A stretch of 64,000 bases of DNA, taken from Synanceia verrucosa. Its lineage: Eukaryota; Chordata; Actinopteri; Perciformes; Synanceiidae. Location of the stretch: positions 1-64,000 of the forward strand of contig JAQQSB010001338.1 in the NCBI GenBank assembly GCA_029721515.1, read 5' to 3'. Shown piece after piece: positions 1 to 15,135 of this stretch. A program made the position numbers and the translations under genes. Positions within the stretch are counted from its first letter, which is position 1; each line of letters opens with the position of its first letter. The notes under the pieces are model-generated. The model was not told where the DNA came from and made no database searches. It saw only the letters and a program-made list of their open reading frames with translations.

Positions 1-3000
1 TGAAATAAATGAACAGTAGGATATGATACAGGTATGACTATAATAGTTCAAATAAATAAAACAAATAAACAGTAAGGTGCGGTGAAATAAAATGAACAGT
101 AGGATATGACACACTTATGATCTATAATAGCTCAAATAAATAAACAAATAAACAGTAAGGTGCGGTGAAATAAATGAACAGTAGGATATGACACACTTAG
201 ACTATAATACTTCAAATAAATAAACAAACAAACATGTAATGGTGACGGTGAAATAAAATTAACAGTAGGATATGATATATGGTGGCTATCTATAATAGTT
301 CAAATAAATAAACAACAAAACAGTAAGGTGCAGTGGAAATAAAAATGAACAGTAGGATATGATACAGGAGTGACTATAATAGTTCAAAGAAATAAAACAA
401 CAATAAACAGTAAGGTGCAGTGAAATAAAATAAAAACAGCATAGGATATGAGTTACACTTGGCTATAATACTCAAATAAATAAACAAATAAAGAAAAGTG
501 CAGTAAAATGAAACAACAGTAGGATATGATACAGGATGTGACTATAATAGTTCAAATAAATGAAACAACAAATAAACAGTAAGGTGCAGTGAAAATAAAA
601 TAAACAGCAGGATATGACACACTCTATAATTATAATACTTCAAAATAAATAAACAAATGTCTTATATGCAGTAAAAATAAAATGAACACGTAGGATATGG
701 ATACAGATGTGACTATAATAGTTCAAGCAAAGAAATAAACAAATAAACAGTAAGGTGCATAGGGACATAAAATGAAATAGTAGGATATGATACAGGTGTG
801 ACAATAATAGTTCAAATAAATGAACAAACAAATAAACAGTAAGGTGCGTGTGAAAGTAAAATGAACAGTAGGATATGATACAGGTGTGACCATAATAGTT
901 CAAATAAATAAAACAAATAAACAGTAAGAAACAGTGTGACATAAAATGAACAGTAGATGTGATACTGGTGTGACTATAATAGTTCAAACAAATAAACAAA
1001 TAAACAGTAAGGTGCAGTGAAATAAAAATGAAACAGTAGGATATGATACAGGTGTGACAATAATAGTTCAAATAAATAAACAAATAAACAGTAAGGAAGT
1101 GTGAAATAAAATTAACAGTAGATACTGGTGAAACAGATGTGACTATAAGGTTCAAATAAATAAACAATTAAAATAGTGAAATAAAAATGAACAGTAGGAT
1201 ATGATACAGGTGTGAATATAAGGGTTAGTTCAAATAAATAAACAAATAAACAGTAAGGTGCAGAAATAAAATGAACAGTAGGGATATGATACAGGTGTGC
1301 CTATAATAGTCCAAAGAAATAAACAACAAACAGTGAAATAAAATGAATAGTAGGATGTGATACAGGTTTGACTACAATAGTTCAAATAAATAAACAAATA
1401 AACAGTGAGATAAATGAACTGCAGGATATGATACAGGTGTGACTATAATAGTTCAAATAAATAAACAAATAAACAGTAAGGTGTGGTGAAATAAAATGAA
1501 CAATGGTAGATATGATACAGGTAAGACTGTAATAGTTCAAATAAATAGAAACAAATAAACAGTGAAATAAACAAATGAACAGTAGGATATGATACACGAA
1601 GGACTATAATAGTTCAAATAAATAAACAAACAAATAAACAGTAAGGTGCAGTGAAATAAAATGGAACAGTAGGATGTGATACAGGTGTGACTATAATAGT
1701 TCAAATAAATAAACAAATAAACAGTAAGGTGCAGTGGAACAAAATGTTCGAATGAGCAGAGCGTGATACAGGGTGTGACTTATAATAGTCTCAAATAAAT
1801 AAACAAAGGGAATAACAGTAAGGTGCAGGAAATAAAATGGAACAGTAGAGATATGATACAGGTGTGACTCATACAGAATTCAAATAAATAAACAAACAAA
1901 TAAACAGTAAGGTGCAGTGAAATAAAATGAACAGTAGGATATGGATACAGGTGTGACTATAATAGTTCAAAATAAATAAAACAAATAAATGAAAAGGTGC
2001 AGTGAAATAAAAATGAAACAGTAGGATATGATACAGGCATGACTATAATAGTTCAAAATAAATAACAAACAAATAAACAGCAAGGTGCAGTGAAATAAAA
2101 TTAACAGTAGGATCTGCACAGGTATGACTTATAAGATAGTCTCAAATAAATGGAAACAAATAAACAGTGAACAAAAATGAAGGAGTAGGATATGATACAG
2201 GTGTAAGGATCTATAATAGTCTCAAATAAATAAACAAATAAACAGTAAGGTGCGGTGAAATAAAATGAACAGTAGTCCGTGATACAGGTGTGAAAACTAT
2301 AATAGTTCAAATAAATAATAAACAAATAAACAGTATAAAAAAGAGTGAAATAAAATGAACAGTAGGATATGATACAGGTCGTAAGGACTTATAATAGTCT
2401 CAAATAGAATAACAACAAATAAACAGTACAGGTGTGAAATAAAAATGAACAGCAGAGATATGATACAGGTGTGACTAGTACAGTTCAAATGAATAAACAA
2501 ATAAAAACAGTAAGCAGCGGTGAAATAAAGAAATGAACAGCAGGATATGATACAGGTGTGGGACTATAAGAGTTCAAATTAAATAAACAAATAAACAGTA
2601 AGGTGTGTGAAATAAAATGAACAGTAGGATATGATACAGGTGTGGACTTATAATAGTTCAAATAAATACACACAAATAAAACAGTAAGGTGCAGTGAAAT
2701 AAAATGAACAGTAGGATATGATACAGGTGTGACTATAATAGTTCAAATAAATAAACAAATAAACAGTGAAATAAAATGAACAATAGGATGTGATACAGGT
2801 ATGACTATAATAGTTCAAAAAAATAAATAAAACAAACAAATAAACAGCAAGGTGCAGTGAAATAAAATGAACAGTAGGATATGATACAGGTGTGACTATA
2901 ATAGTTCAAATAAATAAACAAATAAACAGTAAGGTGTAGTGAAATAAAAACAGAACAGTAGGATGTGATACAGGTGTGACTATAATAGTTCAAATAAATA

Positions 3001-6000
3001 AACAAATAAACAGTAAGGTGCAGTGAAATAAAATGAACAGTAGGATATGATACAGGTAGTGACTATATTAGTTCAAATAAATAAACAAATAAACAGTGGC
3101 AGTGAAATAAATGAACAATAGGATAATGGATACAGGTGTGACTATAATAGTTCAAATAAATAAACAAATAAACAGTAAGGTGCAGTGAAATAAAATGAAC
3201 AGTAGGATATGATACAGGTGTGACTATAATAGTTCAAATAAATAAACAAACAAATAAACAGCAAGGTGCAGGAAAATAAAATGAACAGTAGGCTCCGTGA
3301 TACAGGTGTGACTATAACAGTTCAAATAAATAAACAAATAAACAGTAAGGTGCAGTGAAATAAAATGAACAGTAGGATGTGATACAGATGTGACTATAAT
3401 AGTTCAAATAAATAAACAAATAAACAGTAAGGTGCGTAGGTCTTGGTGAGGAAATAAAAATGAACAGTAGGATATGATACAGGTATGACTATAATAGTTC
3501 AAATAAATAAACAAATAAACAGTAAGGTGCAGTGAAATAAAATGAACAGTAGGATGTGATACAGGTGTGACTATAATAGTTCAAATAAATAAACAAATAA
3601 ATAAACAGTATAAGTGCAATGAAATAAAATGAACAGTAGTAAGGATATGATACATAGGTAAGGACTATAATAGTTCAAATAAATAAACAAATAAACAGTA
3701 AGGTGGCAATGAAATAAAATGAACAGTAGGATGTGATAGCAGGTATGACTATAATAGTTCAAATAAATAAACAAACAAATAAACAGTAAGGTTGCAGTGA
3801 GGAAATAAAATGAACAGTAAGGATATGTGCAAGGTGTGACTATAATAGTTCAAATAAATAAACAAATAAACAGTAAGGTGCTTGGTGAAATAAAATGAAC
3901 AGTAGGATGTGATACAGGTATGACTATAATAGTTCAAATAAATAAACAAATAAACAGAGTAAGGTGCAGTGAAATAAAAATTAACAGTAGGATATGATAC
4001 AGGTGTGACTGTAATAGTTCAAATAAATAAACAAATAAAACAGTAAGGTGCGGTGAAATAAAATGAACAGTAGGAAATGATACAGGTGTGACTATAATAG
4101 TTCAAATAAATAAACAAATAAACAGTAAGGTGCGAGTGAAATAAAATGAACAGTAGGATGTGATACAGGTGTGACTATAATAGTTCAAATAAATAAACAA
4201 ATAAACAGCAAGGCAGTAGGTCTTGATTGAAATACAAATGAACAGTAGGATGTGATACAGGTGTGACTATAATAGTTCAAATAAATAAACAAATAAACAG
4301 TAAGGTGCAGTGAAATAAAATGAACAGTAGGATATGATACAGGTGTGACTATAATAGTTCAAATAAATAAACAAATAAACAGTAGGTGCAGTGAAATAAA
4401 AATGAACAGTAGGATGTGATACAGGTGTGACTATAATAGTTCAAATAAATAATGAAACAAATAAACAGCAAGGTGCAGTGAAATAAAATGAACAGTAGGA
4501 TATGATACAGGTATGACTATAATAGTTCAAATAAATAAACAAACAAATAAACAGCAAGGTGCAGTGAAATAAAATGAACAGTAGGATATGATACAGGTGT
4601 GACTATAATAGTTCAAATAAATAAACAAATAAACAAGTGAAATAAAATGAACAGCAGGATGTGATACAGGTGTGACTATAATAGTTCAAATAAATAAACA
4701 AATAAATAACAGTAAGTGTGCAGTGAAATAAAATGAACAGTAGGATGTGATACAGGTGTGACTATAACAGTTCAAATAAATAAACAAATAAACAGTGAAA
4801 TAAATGAACAGTAGGATATGATACACGATGACTATATTAGTCTAAATAAATAAACAAATAAACAGTAAGGTGCAGTGAAATAAAAATGAACAGTAGGATA
4901 AGTGATACAGGTATGACTATAATAGTTCAACATAAATAAATAAACAGTAAGAAAGTGCAGTGAAATAAAATGAACAGCAGGATATGATACAGGTGTGACT
5001 ATAATAGTTCAAAATAAATAAACAGTAGAAAATATAAACAGTGAAATAAAATGAACAGTAGGATGTGATACAGGTGTGACTATAACAGTTCAAATAAATA
5101 AACAAATAAAAACAGTAAGGTGCAGTGAAATAAAATGAACAGCAGGATATGATACAGGTGTGACTATAAGAGTTCAAATAAATAAACAAATAAACAGTGA
5201 AATAAATGAACAGTAGGATATGAATACAATGAAGGACTATAATAGTTCAAATATAAACAACAGTAAAGGTGCAGTGAAATAAAATGAACAGTAGGATATG
5301 ATACAGGTGTGACTATAATAGTTCAACTAAATAAACAAATAAACAGTAAGGCAGTGAAATAAAATGAACAGTAGGATGTGATACAGGTGTGACTATAATA
5401 GTTCAAATAAATAAACAAATAAAATAAGCCAGTAAGGTGCAGTGAAATAAAATGAACAGTAGGATATGATACAGGTGTGACTATAATAGTTCAAATAAAT
5501 AAACAAATAAACAGTAAGGTGCAGTGAAATAAAAATGAACAGTAGGATATGATACAGGTGTGACTATAATAGTTCAAATAAATAAACAAATAAACAGTAA
5601 GGTGCAGTGAAATAAATGAACAGTAGGATATGATACAGGTATGACTATAATAGTTCAAATAAATAAACAAACAAATAAACAGCAAGGTGCAGTGAAATAA
5701 AATTAACAGTAGGATCCATTGATACAGGTGTGACTATAACAGTTCAAATAAATAAACAAATAAACAGTAAGGTGCGGTGAAATAAAATGAACAGTAGGAT
5801 GTGATACAGGAATTGTGACTATAATAGTTCAAATAAATAAACAAATAAACAGTAAGGTCTTGTGAAATAAAATGAACAGTAGGATGTGATACAGGTGTGA
5901 CTATAATAGTTCAAATAAATAAACAAATAAACAGTAACAGTGAAATAAAATGAACAGTAGGATATGATACAGGTGTGACTATAACAGTTCAAATAAATAA

Positions 6001-9000
6001 ACAAATAAACAGTAAGGTGCAGTGAAATAAAATGAACAGTAGGATATGATACAGGTATGACTATAATAGTTCAAATAAATAAACAAATAAACAGTATAGG
6101 TGGGAAATAAAAATGAACAGTTGGGGATGTGATACAGGTGTGACTATAATAGTTCAAATAAATAAACAAATAAACAGTAAGGTGCAGTGAAATAAAATGA
6201 ACAGTAGGATGTGATACAGGTGTGACTATAATAGTTCAAATAAATAAACAAATAAAAGAGTGAAAATAAAATGAACAGTAGGATGTGATACAGGTAAGAC
6301 TATAATAGTTCAAATAAATAAACAAACAAATAAACAGTAAGGTGCAGTGAAATAAAAATGAACAGTAGGATATGATTACAGGTATGACTATAATAGTTCA
6401 AATAAATAAACAAATAAACAGGTGCAGTGAATAAAATGAACAGTAGGATGCTGATACAGGTGTGACTATGACAGTTCAAATAAATAAACAAATAAACAGT
6501 AAGGTGTGTGAAATAAAATGAACAGTAGAATGTGATACAGGTGTGACTATAATAGTTCAAATAAATAAACAAATAAACAGTAAGGTGCAGTGAAATAAAT
6601 GAACAGTAGGATATGATACAGGTGTGACTATAATAGTTCAAATAAATAAACAAATAAACAGTAAGGTGCAGTGAAATAAAAATGAACAGTAGGATATGAT
6701 ACAGATGTGACTATAATAGTTCAAATAAATAAACAAATAAAACAGTAAGGTGCAGTGAAATAAAATGAACAGTAGGATATATTGGAGGTGTGACTATAAT
6801 AGTTCAAAATAAATAAAACAAATAAACAGTAAGGTCAGGTGAAATAAAAATGAACAGTAAGGATATGATACAGGTATGACTATAATAGTTTCAAATAAAT
6901 AAACAAACAAATAAACAGTAAGGTGCAGGAACAAAATTAACAGTAGTCCGTGATAAGAATTACAATAGCTCAAATAAATAAACAAATAAACAGTGAAATA
7001 AAATGAACAGTAGGATATGATCTACAGGTGTGACTTATAACAGTCTCAAATAAATAAACAAATAAAAACAGTAAGGTGCTTGTGAGAAATAAAATGAACA
7101 GTAGTCCTGGATACAGGTGTGACTATACTAGTCAAATAAATAAAATAAATAAAACAGTGAAATAAATGAATAGAGATATGATACAGGTATGACTATAATA
7201 GTTCAAATAAATAAACAAACAAATAAACAGTAAGGTGTGCAAGTGAAATAAAATGAACAGTAGGATCCATGATACAGGTGTGACTATAACAGTTCAAATA
7301 AATAAACAAATAAATGGTAAGGTGCGGTGTGAAATAAAATGAACAGTAGGATATGATACAGGTATGACTATAATAGTTCAAATAAATGAACAACAAATAA
7401 GCAGTAAAGGTGCAGTGAAATAAATGAACGGTAGGATATGATACAGGTGTGACTATAACCAGTTCAAATAAATAAACAAACAAATAAACAGTAAGGTGCA
7501 GTGAAATAAAATGAACAGTAGGATATGATACAGGTGTGACTATAATAGTTCAAATAAAATAAACAAATAAACAGTGAAATAAAATGAACAGTAAGGATAT
7601 GATACACGTATGACTATAATAGTTCAAATAAATAAACAAATAAACAGTAAGGTGCAGTGAAATAAAATGAACAGTGCAGGATAAGGATACAGGTGTGACT
7701 ATAATAGTTCAAATAAATAAACAAACAAATAAACAGTAAGGTGTAGTGAAATAAAATGAACAGTAAGGATATGATACAGGTGTGACTATAACAGTTCAAA
7801 TAAATAAAACAAATAAACAGTAAGGTGCGGTGAAATAAAATGAACAGTAGGATATGATACAGGTGTGACTATAATAGTTCAAATAAATAAAAACAAATAA
7901 ACAGTAAGGTGCAGTGAAATAAAATGAAACAGCAGAGATATGATATACAGGTGTGACTATAATAGTTCAATATAAATAAACAAATAAACAGTAAGGTGCA
8001 GTGAAATAAAAATGAACAGTAAGGGATATGATACAGGTGTGACTATAATAGTTCAAATAAATAAACAAAAATAAACAGTAGGTGCGGCAAGGCAGAAATA
8101 AATGAAACAACGTAGGCTGTGATACAGGTGTGGACTATAACAGTTCAAATTAAATAAACAAATAAAACAGTAAGGTGCAGTGAAATAAAATGAACAGTAG
8201 GATATGATACAGGTGTGACTATAATAGTTCAAATAAATAAACAAATAAACAGTAAGGTGCGTTGAAATAAAATGAACAGTAGGATATGATACAGGTGTGA
8301 CTATAACAGTTCAAATAAATAAACAAATAAACAGTAAGGCGCGGTGAAATAAAATGAAACAGTAGGATATGATTACAGGTGTGACTATAATAGTTCAAAT
8401 AAATAAACAAATAAACAGTAAAAGTGCAGTGAAATAAAATGAACAGCAGGATATGATATTACAGGTGTGACTATAATAGTTCAAATAAATAAACAAATAA
8501 ACAGTAAGGTGCAGTGAAATAAAAATGAACAGTAGGATATGGATACAGGTGTGACTATAATAGTTCAAAATAAATAAACAAATAAACAGTAAGGTGCAGT
8601 GAAATAAAATGAACAGTAGGATGTGATACAGGTGTGACTATAATAGTTCAAAATAAATAAACAAATAAACAGCAAGGTGTAGTGAAATAAAATGAACAGT
8701 AGGATGTGATACTGAGGTGTGACTATAATAGTTCAAATAAATAAACAAACAAACAGTAAACAGCAAGGTGCAGTGAAATAAAATTGAACAGTAGGATATG
8801 ATATACAGGTGTGACTATAATAGTTCAAATAAATAAACAAACAAATAAACAGTAAGGTGCAAGTGAAATAAAATGAACAGTAGGATATGATACAGGCAAG
8901 TGACTATAATAGTTCAAATAAATAAACAAATAAACAGTAAGGTGCAGTGAAATAAAATGAACAGTAGGATATGATACAGGTGTGACTACAATAGTTCAAA

Positions 9001-12000
9001 TAAATAAACAAATAAACAGTAAGGCTGCAGTGAAATAAAATGAACAGTAGGATATGATACAGGTGTGATCTATAATACAGTTCAAATACACAAAAACAAC
9101 ACAACAAATAAACAGTCACAAGGTAAGGCAGTGAAATAAAAATGAACAGCAGGATGATGTTGGACAGGTATAACTATAATAGTTCAAATAAATAAACAAA
9201 TAAACAGTAAGGTGCAGTGAAATAAAATGAACAGCAGGATGTGATACAGGTGTGACTATAATAGTTCAAATAAATAAACAAAATAAACAGCAAGGCAGTG
9301 AAATAAAATGAACAGTAGGATATGATACAGGTGTGACTATAATAGTTCAAATAAATAAACAAAATAAACAGCAAGGTGCAGTGAAATAAAAATGAACAGC
9401 AGGATATGATACAGGGTGTGACTATAACAGTTCAAATAAATAAACAATAAAACAGGAAGAAATGAATATAGGATATGATACAATGAAGACTATAATAGTT
9501 CAAATAAATGAAATAAACAGTAAGGTGCAGTGAAATAAAATGAACAGTAGGATATGTGATACAGGTGTGACTATAACAGTTCAAATAAATAAACAAATAA
9601 ACAGTAAGGTGCAGTGAAATAAAATGAACAGTAGGATGTGATACAGGTATGACTATAATAGTTCAAATAAATAAACAAACAAATAAACAGCAAGGTGCAA
9701 TTGAAATAAAATGAACAGTAGGATCCGTGATACAGGTGTGACTATAATAGTTCAAATAAATAAACAAATAAACAGTATAGATCGCGGTGAAATAAAATGA
9801 ACAGTAGGATATGATACAGGTGTGACAATAATAGTTCAAATAAATAAACAACAAACAGTAAGGTGCAGTGAAATAAAATGAACAGTAGGCGTGATACAGG
9901 TATGAGTATAATAGTTCACATAAATAAACAAACAAATAAACAGCAAGGTGCAGTGAAATAAAATTAACAGTAGTCCGTGATACAGGTGTGACTATAATAG
10001 TTCAAATAAATAAACAAACAAATAAACAGTAACGTGTGGTGAAATAAAATGAACAGTAGGATGTGATACAGGTATGACGATAACAGTTCAAATAAATAAA
10101 CAAATAAACAGTAAGGTGCGGTGACATAAAATGAACAGTAGGATGTGATACAGATGTGACTATAATAGTTCAAATAAATAAACAAATAAACAGTGAAATA
10201 AAATGAACAGTAGGATATGATACAGGTGTGACTATAATAGTTCAAATAAATAAACAAATAATCAGTAAGGTGCGGTGAAATAAAATAAACAGCAGGATAT
10301 GTTACAGGTATGACTATAATAGTTCAAATAAACAAACAAATAAACAGTAAGGTGCGGTGAAATAAAATGAACAGTAGGATATGATACAGGTGTGACTATA
10401 ATAGTTCAAATAAATAAAGAAATAAACAGTAAGGTGCGGTGAAATAAAATGAACAGTAGGATGTGATACAGGTGTGACTATAATAGTTCAAATAAATAAA
10501 CAAATAAAGAGTGAAATAAAATGAACAGTAGGATGTGATACAGGTATGACTATAATAGTTCAAATAAATAAACAAATAAAACAGCAAGGTGCAGTGAAAT
10601 AAAATTAACAGTAAGGATATGATATAGGTGTGAGCTATAATAGTTCAAATAAATAAACAAATAAAAACTAATCTGCAGTGAAATAATATGAACAGTAGTA
10701 AATGATACAGGTTTGACTATTATAGTTCAAATAAATAAACAAATAAACAGTAAGGTGCAGTGGAATAAAATGAACAGTAGGCATATGATACAGGTGTGAC
10801 TGTATAGTTCAAATAAATAAACAAACAAAATAAACAGTAAGGTGCAGTGAAATAAAATGAACAGTAGGAAATGATACAGGTATGACTATGACAGTTCAAA
10901 TAAATAAACAAATAAACAGTAAGGTGCAGTGGAATAAAATGAACAGCAGGATATGTTACAGGCATGACTATAATAGTTTAAATGAATAAACAAATAAACA
11001 GTAAGGTGCGGTGAAATGAAATGAAGGACGGTAAGGAAGTGATATGATACAGGTGTGACTATAATAGTTCAAATAAATAAACAAATAAACAGTGAAATAA
11101 AATGAACGGTAGGATATGATACAGGTGTGACTATAATAGTTTAAATAAATAAACAAACAAATAAACAGTAAGGTGCAGTGAAATAAAATGAACAGTAGAA
11201 TATGATACAGGTATGACTATAACAGTTCAAATAAATAAACAAATAAACAGTAAAGTGCAGTGAAATAAAATGAACAGTAGGATATGATACAGGTATACTA
11301 TAATAGTTCAAATAAATAAACAAATAAACAGTAAGGTGCAGTGAAATAAAATGAACAGTAGGATATGATACAGGTATGACTATAACAGTTCAAATAAATA
11401 AACAAAAGAACAATAAGGTGCCGTGAAATAAAATGAACAGTAGGATATGATACAGGTATGACTATAACAGTTGAAATAAAAAAACAAACCAATAAACAGT
11501 AAGGTGCAGTGAAATAAAATGAACAGTAGGATATGATACAGGTGTGACTATAACAGTTCAAATAAATAAACAAACAAACAGCAAGGTGCAGTGAAATAAA
11601 ATGAACAGTAGGATATGATACAGGTATGACTATAACAGTTCAAATAAATAAACAAAAGAACAATAAGGTGCCGTGAAATAAAATGAACAGTAGGATATGA
11701 TACAGGTATGACTATAACAGTTGAAATAAATAAACAAACAAATAAACAGTAAGGTGCAGTGAAATAAAATGAACAGTAGGATATGATACAGGTGTGACTA
11801 TAACAGTTCAAATAAATAAACAAACAAACAGCAAGGTGCGGTGAAGTAAAATGAACAGTAGGATATGATACAGGTATGACTATAAAGGTGCAAATAAATA
11901 AACAAATAAACAGTAAGGTGTGGTGAAATAAAATGAACAGCAGGATATGATACAGGTATGACTATAAAGGTGCAAATAAATAAACAAATAAACAGTAAGG

Positions 12001-14554
12001 TGCAGTGAAATAAAATGAACAGCAGGATATGATACAGGTGTGACTATAATAGTTCAAATAACAAACATCAAATAAACAGTAAGGTGCAAGTGTGAAATAA
12101 AATGAACAGTAGGATATGATACAGGTGTCACTATAATAGTTCAAATAAATAAACAAATAAACAGTAAGGTGCAGTGAAATAAAAATGAACAGCAGGATAT
12201 GAGGCAGGAAGGACTATAATAGTTCAAATAAATAAACAAATAAACAGTAACGTGCGGTGAAATAAAATGAACAGTAGGATATGATACAGGTGTGACTATA
12301 ATGGTTCAAATAAATAAACAAATAAAGAGTGAAATAAAATGAACAGTAGGATGTGACGCAGGTATGACTATAACAGTTCAAATAAATAAACAAATAAACA
12401 GTGAAATAAAATGAACAGCAGGATATGATACAGGTAAGACTATAATAGTCTGGGCCAAACAGAACAAATAAACAGTGAAATAAAATGAACAGCAGGATAT
12501 GATACAGGTGTGACTATAACAGTTCAAATAAACAAATAAACAGTAAGGTGCAGTGAAATAAGATGAACAGTAGGATATGATACAGGTGTGACTATAATAG
12601 TTCAAATAAATAAACAAATAAACAGAAAGGTGTGGTGAAATAAAATAAACAGCAGGATATGATACAGGTATGACTATAATAGTCCAAAGAAATAAACAAA
12701 TAAACAGTAAGGTGCGGTGACATAAAATGAACAGTAAGATGTGATACTGGTGTGACTATAATAGTTCAAATAAATAAACAAATAAACAGTGAAATAAAAT
12801 GAACAGTAGGATATGATACAGGTGTGACAATAATAGTTCAAATAAATAAACAAATAAACAGTAAGGTGCAGTGAAATAAAATGAACAGTCGGATATGATA
12901 CAGGTGTGACAATAATAGTTCAAATAAATAAACAAATAAACAGTAAGGTGCAGTGAAATAAAATGAAGAGCAGATGTATGATTGAGGTGTGACTATAACA
13001 GTTCAAATAAATAAACAAATAAATAGTGTAAGGGCATAGAAATAAAATGAACAGTAGGATATGATAAGCAGGTGTGACTATAATAGTTCAAATTAAATAA
13101 AACAAATAAACAGTAAGGTAAGCAGTGAAATAAAAATGAACAGCAGGCTATGATGCATAGATGTGACTATAATAGTTCAAATAAATAAACAAATAAACAG
13201 TATAGGTGCAGTGACATAAAAATGAACAGAGATGTGATAATTGGTGTGACTATAATAGTCTCAAATAAATAAACAAATAAACAGTGAAATAAATGAACAG
13301 TAGAGATATGATACAGGTGTGACTATAATAGTTCAAATAAATAAACAAATAAACAGTGAAATAAAATGAACAGTAGGATATGATACACTATGATAACTAA
13401 TATAGTTCAAATAAATAAACAAATAAACAGTAAGGTGCAGTGAAATAAAATGAACAGTAGGATATGATACAGGCTGACTATGACAGTTCAAATAAAATAA
13501 CAAATAAACAGTAAGGCAAGATAAAAAGTGAAATGAAATGAACAGTAGGATATGATACAGGTGTGACTATAATAGTTCAAATAAATAAACAAATACAAAC
13601 AGTAAGGTGCAGTGAAATAAAATGAACAGTAGGATATGGATACAGGTATTGACTATAATAGTTCAAATAAATAAACAAATAAACAGTAAGGATCAGTGAA
13701 ATAAAATGAACATTAGGATATGATACAGGTGTGACTATAACAGTTCAAATAAAAAAAGAAATAAACAGTAAGGTGCAGTGAAATAAAATGAACAGTAGGA
13801 TATGATACAGGTGTGACTATAATAATTCAAATAAATAAACAAATAAACAGTAATGTGTGTGAAATAAAATGAACAGCAGGATACATACAGGTATGACTAT
13901 AACAGTTCAAATAAATAAACAAATAAACAGTAAGGTGCAGTGAAATAAAATGAACAGTAGGACAATGATACAGGTGTGAGTATAAATACAAAATAAAATA
14001 AACAAACAAATAAACAGCAAGGTGCAGTGAAATAAACAACAGTAAGCCGTGATACAGGTATGACTTATAATAGTTGAAATAAATAAACAAACAATAAACA
14101 GTAAGGTGCAGTGGGAAATAAATGAACAGTAGGATATGATACAGGTGTGACTATAACAGTTCAAATAAATAAAACAAACAAACAGCAAGGTGCAGTGAAA
14201 TGAAACACAGTAGGATATGATACAGGTATGACTATAACAGTTCAAATAAATAAACAAATAAACAGTAAGGTGCAGTGAAATAAAATGAACAGTAGGATAT
14301 GATAAGGAGGTGGCACTATAATAGTTCAAATAAATAAACAAATAAACAGTATAAAAGGTGTGAAATAAAATGAACAGTAGTCCGTGATACAGGTATGACT
14401 ATAATAGTTCAAATAAATAAAACAAATAAACACAGGTGCAGTGAAATAAAAATGAACAGCAGGATATGATACAGGTGTGACTATAATAGTTCAAATAAAC
14501 AAACAAACAGTAAGGTGCAGTGAAATAAAATGAACAATAGATATGATACAGGTG
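1..14554. repeat. 82-bp tandem satellite array (left end outside window)
   Basis: Head-to-tail copies of an A-rich unit, consensus length 82 bp by counting between successive GTGACTATAATAGTTC blocks. Each unit has a CAAATAAATAAACAAATAAA tract, then AACAGTAAGGTGCAGTG, AAATAAAATGAACAGTAGG, and ATATGATACAG. A shorter recurrent variant of about 72 bp lacks the AAGGTGCAG piece and reads ACAGTGAAATAAA. The array fills the window from base 1, so its true length is unknown; about 14.55 kb is visible, some 175-180 units. The plus strand is strongly A-rich and C-poor. Many short minus-strand open frames rich in Phe, Tyr and Ile are by-products of the repeat and are not genes. No CENP-B-box-like motif was seen. 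Unit divergence is uneven: indels are dense at 1-3,000, 6,800-9,200 and 12,900-14,400, while 9,900-12,000 is clean. Confidence 0.97.
11333..11832. repeat. 250-bp higher-order duplication inside the satellite
   Basis: Two adjacent 250-bp blocks (11,333-11,582 and 11,583-11,832), each made of three satellite units, are nearly identical. Both carry the private variants AAAAGAACAATAAGGTGCCG (at 11,405 and 11,655) and a GTTGAAATAAA spacer. I see only about three differences between the blocks, whereas neighbouring single units differ from one another much more. This marks a recent local duplication by unequal exchange. Confidence 0.9.
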
Positions 14555-14567
14555 CCCATGTGACTTG

Positions 14568-15135
14568 TTATGGATTTTTTTCTAAATTTAGGAGTTCCTT
14601 TGGGTTGGCTAGTGTCCTTTTTGCAACATTATTACAATCTTTAAACTGTTGTCTCTAGAATGCAGGGTTGAAGCTTATAGTGTCTCCATAAAGGGAAACA
14701 GATGGCTAGTTATCTCTGAGTTGACTAGGTAAATCAAGGTCAGAGGAGTCTGCCAGTGCGTGGTCCTTTGATACAGGCCAATGGCTGGGAGTGTCAAGCA
14801 AGACAACAGGCATCACTGTTAGTTTCAGAGGCTTAGAATGAGCATGCCCTGGACATTTGTAACAGCTACTCAAGACAATGTAAGGTGTAATATACAGTTG
14901 TACTTAACTGGGGTGTTACTTTATAAGGCCAGAGCACAAATTCATAGGGAAGGTGAAAGAATATGTGGCTGACTTCGCAGGATATGCACGGTTGTCCCAC
15001 GGCCAAAGTTCATATTCCTCCTGACATATCAGGAACCCCAATAAATGTTACTTACTTCTTAATCAACTGTAGGATAAGACTCCTGGGTGCATCCATTTCT
15101 TTCCTCATTGACTTATTCAATATTTTCCACGACAA
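14568..15135. repeat. Duplicated flank, copy 1 (other copy at 22,172)
   Basis: Non-tandem sequence starting at the right edge of the satellite. It matches 22,172-22,540 through shared blocks such as TTTTCTAAATTTAGGAGTTC, AGATGGCTAGTTATCTCT, GGTCAGAGGAGTCTGCCAG, CTTAGAATGAGCATGCCCTG and GTGCATCCATTCTTTCCTC. Copy 1 has about 170 bp (roughly 14,880-15,050) that copy 2 lacks. The similarity stops at or beside the satellite boundary. A 62-codon frame inside shows no recognisable domain. It could be an interspersed repeat or a local segmental duplication. Confidence 0.85.

Noticed and set aside
640..14341. Dozens of minus-strand open frames rich in FIYLNYYSHTC
   Set aside because: They follow the 82-bp satellite period, shift frame with every unit because 82 is not a multiple of three, and recur in all copies. 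They are artefacts of an A-rich repeat, not a membrane-protein family.
1..14554. CRISPR-like array
   Set aside because: There are no unique spacers; the whole unit repeats, and the context is eukaryotic.
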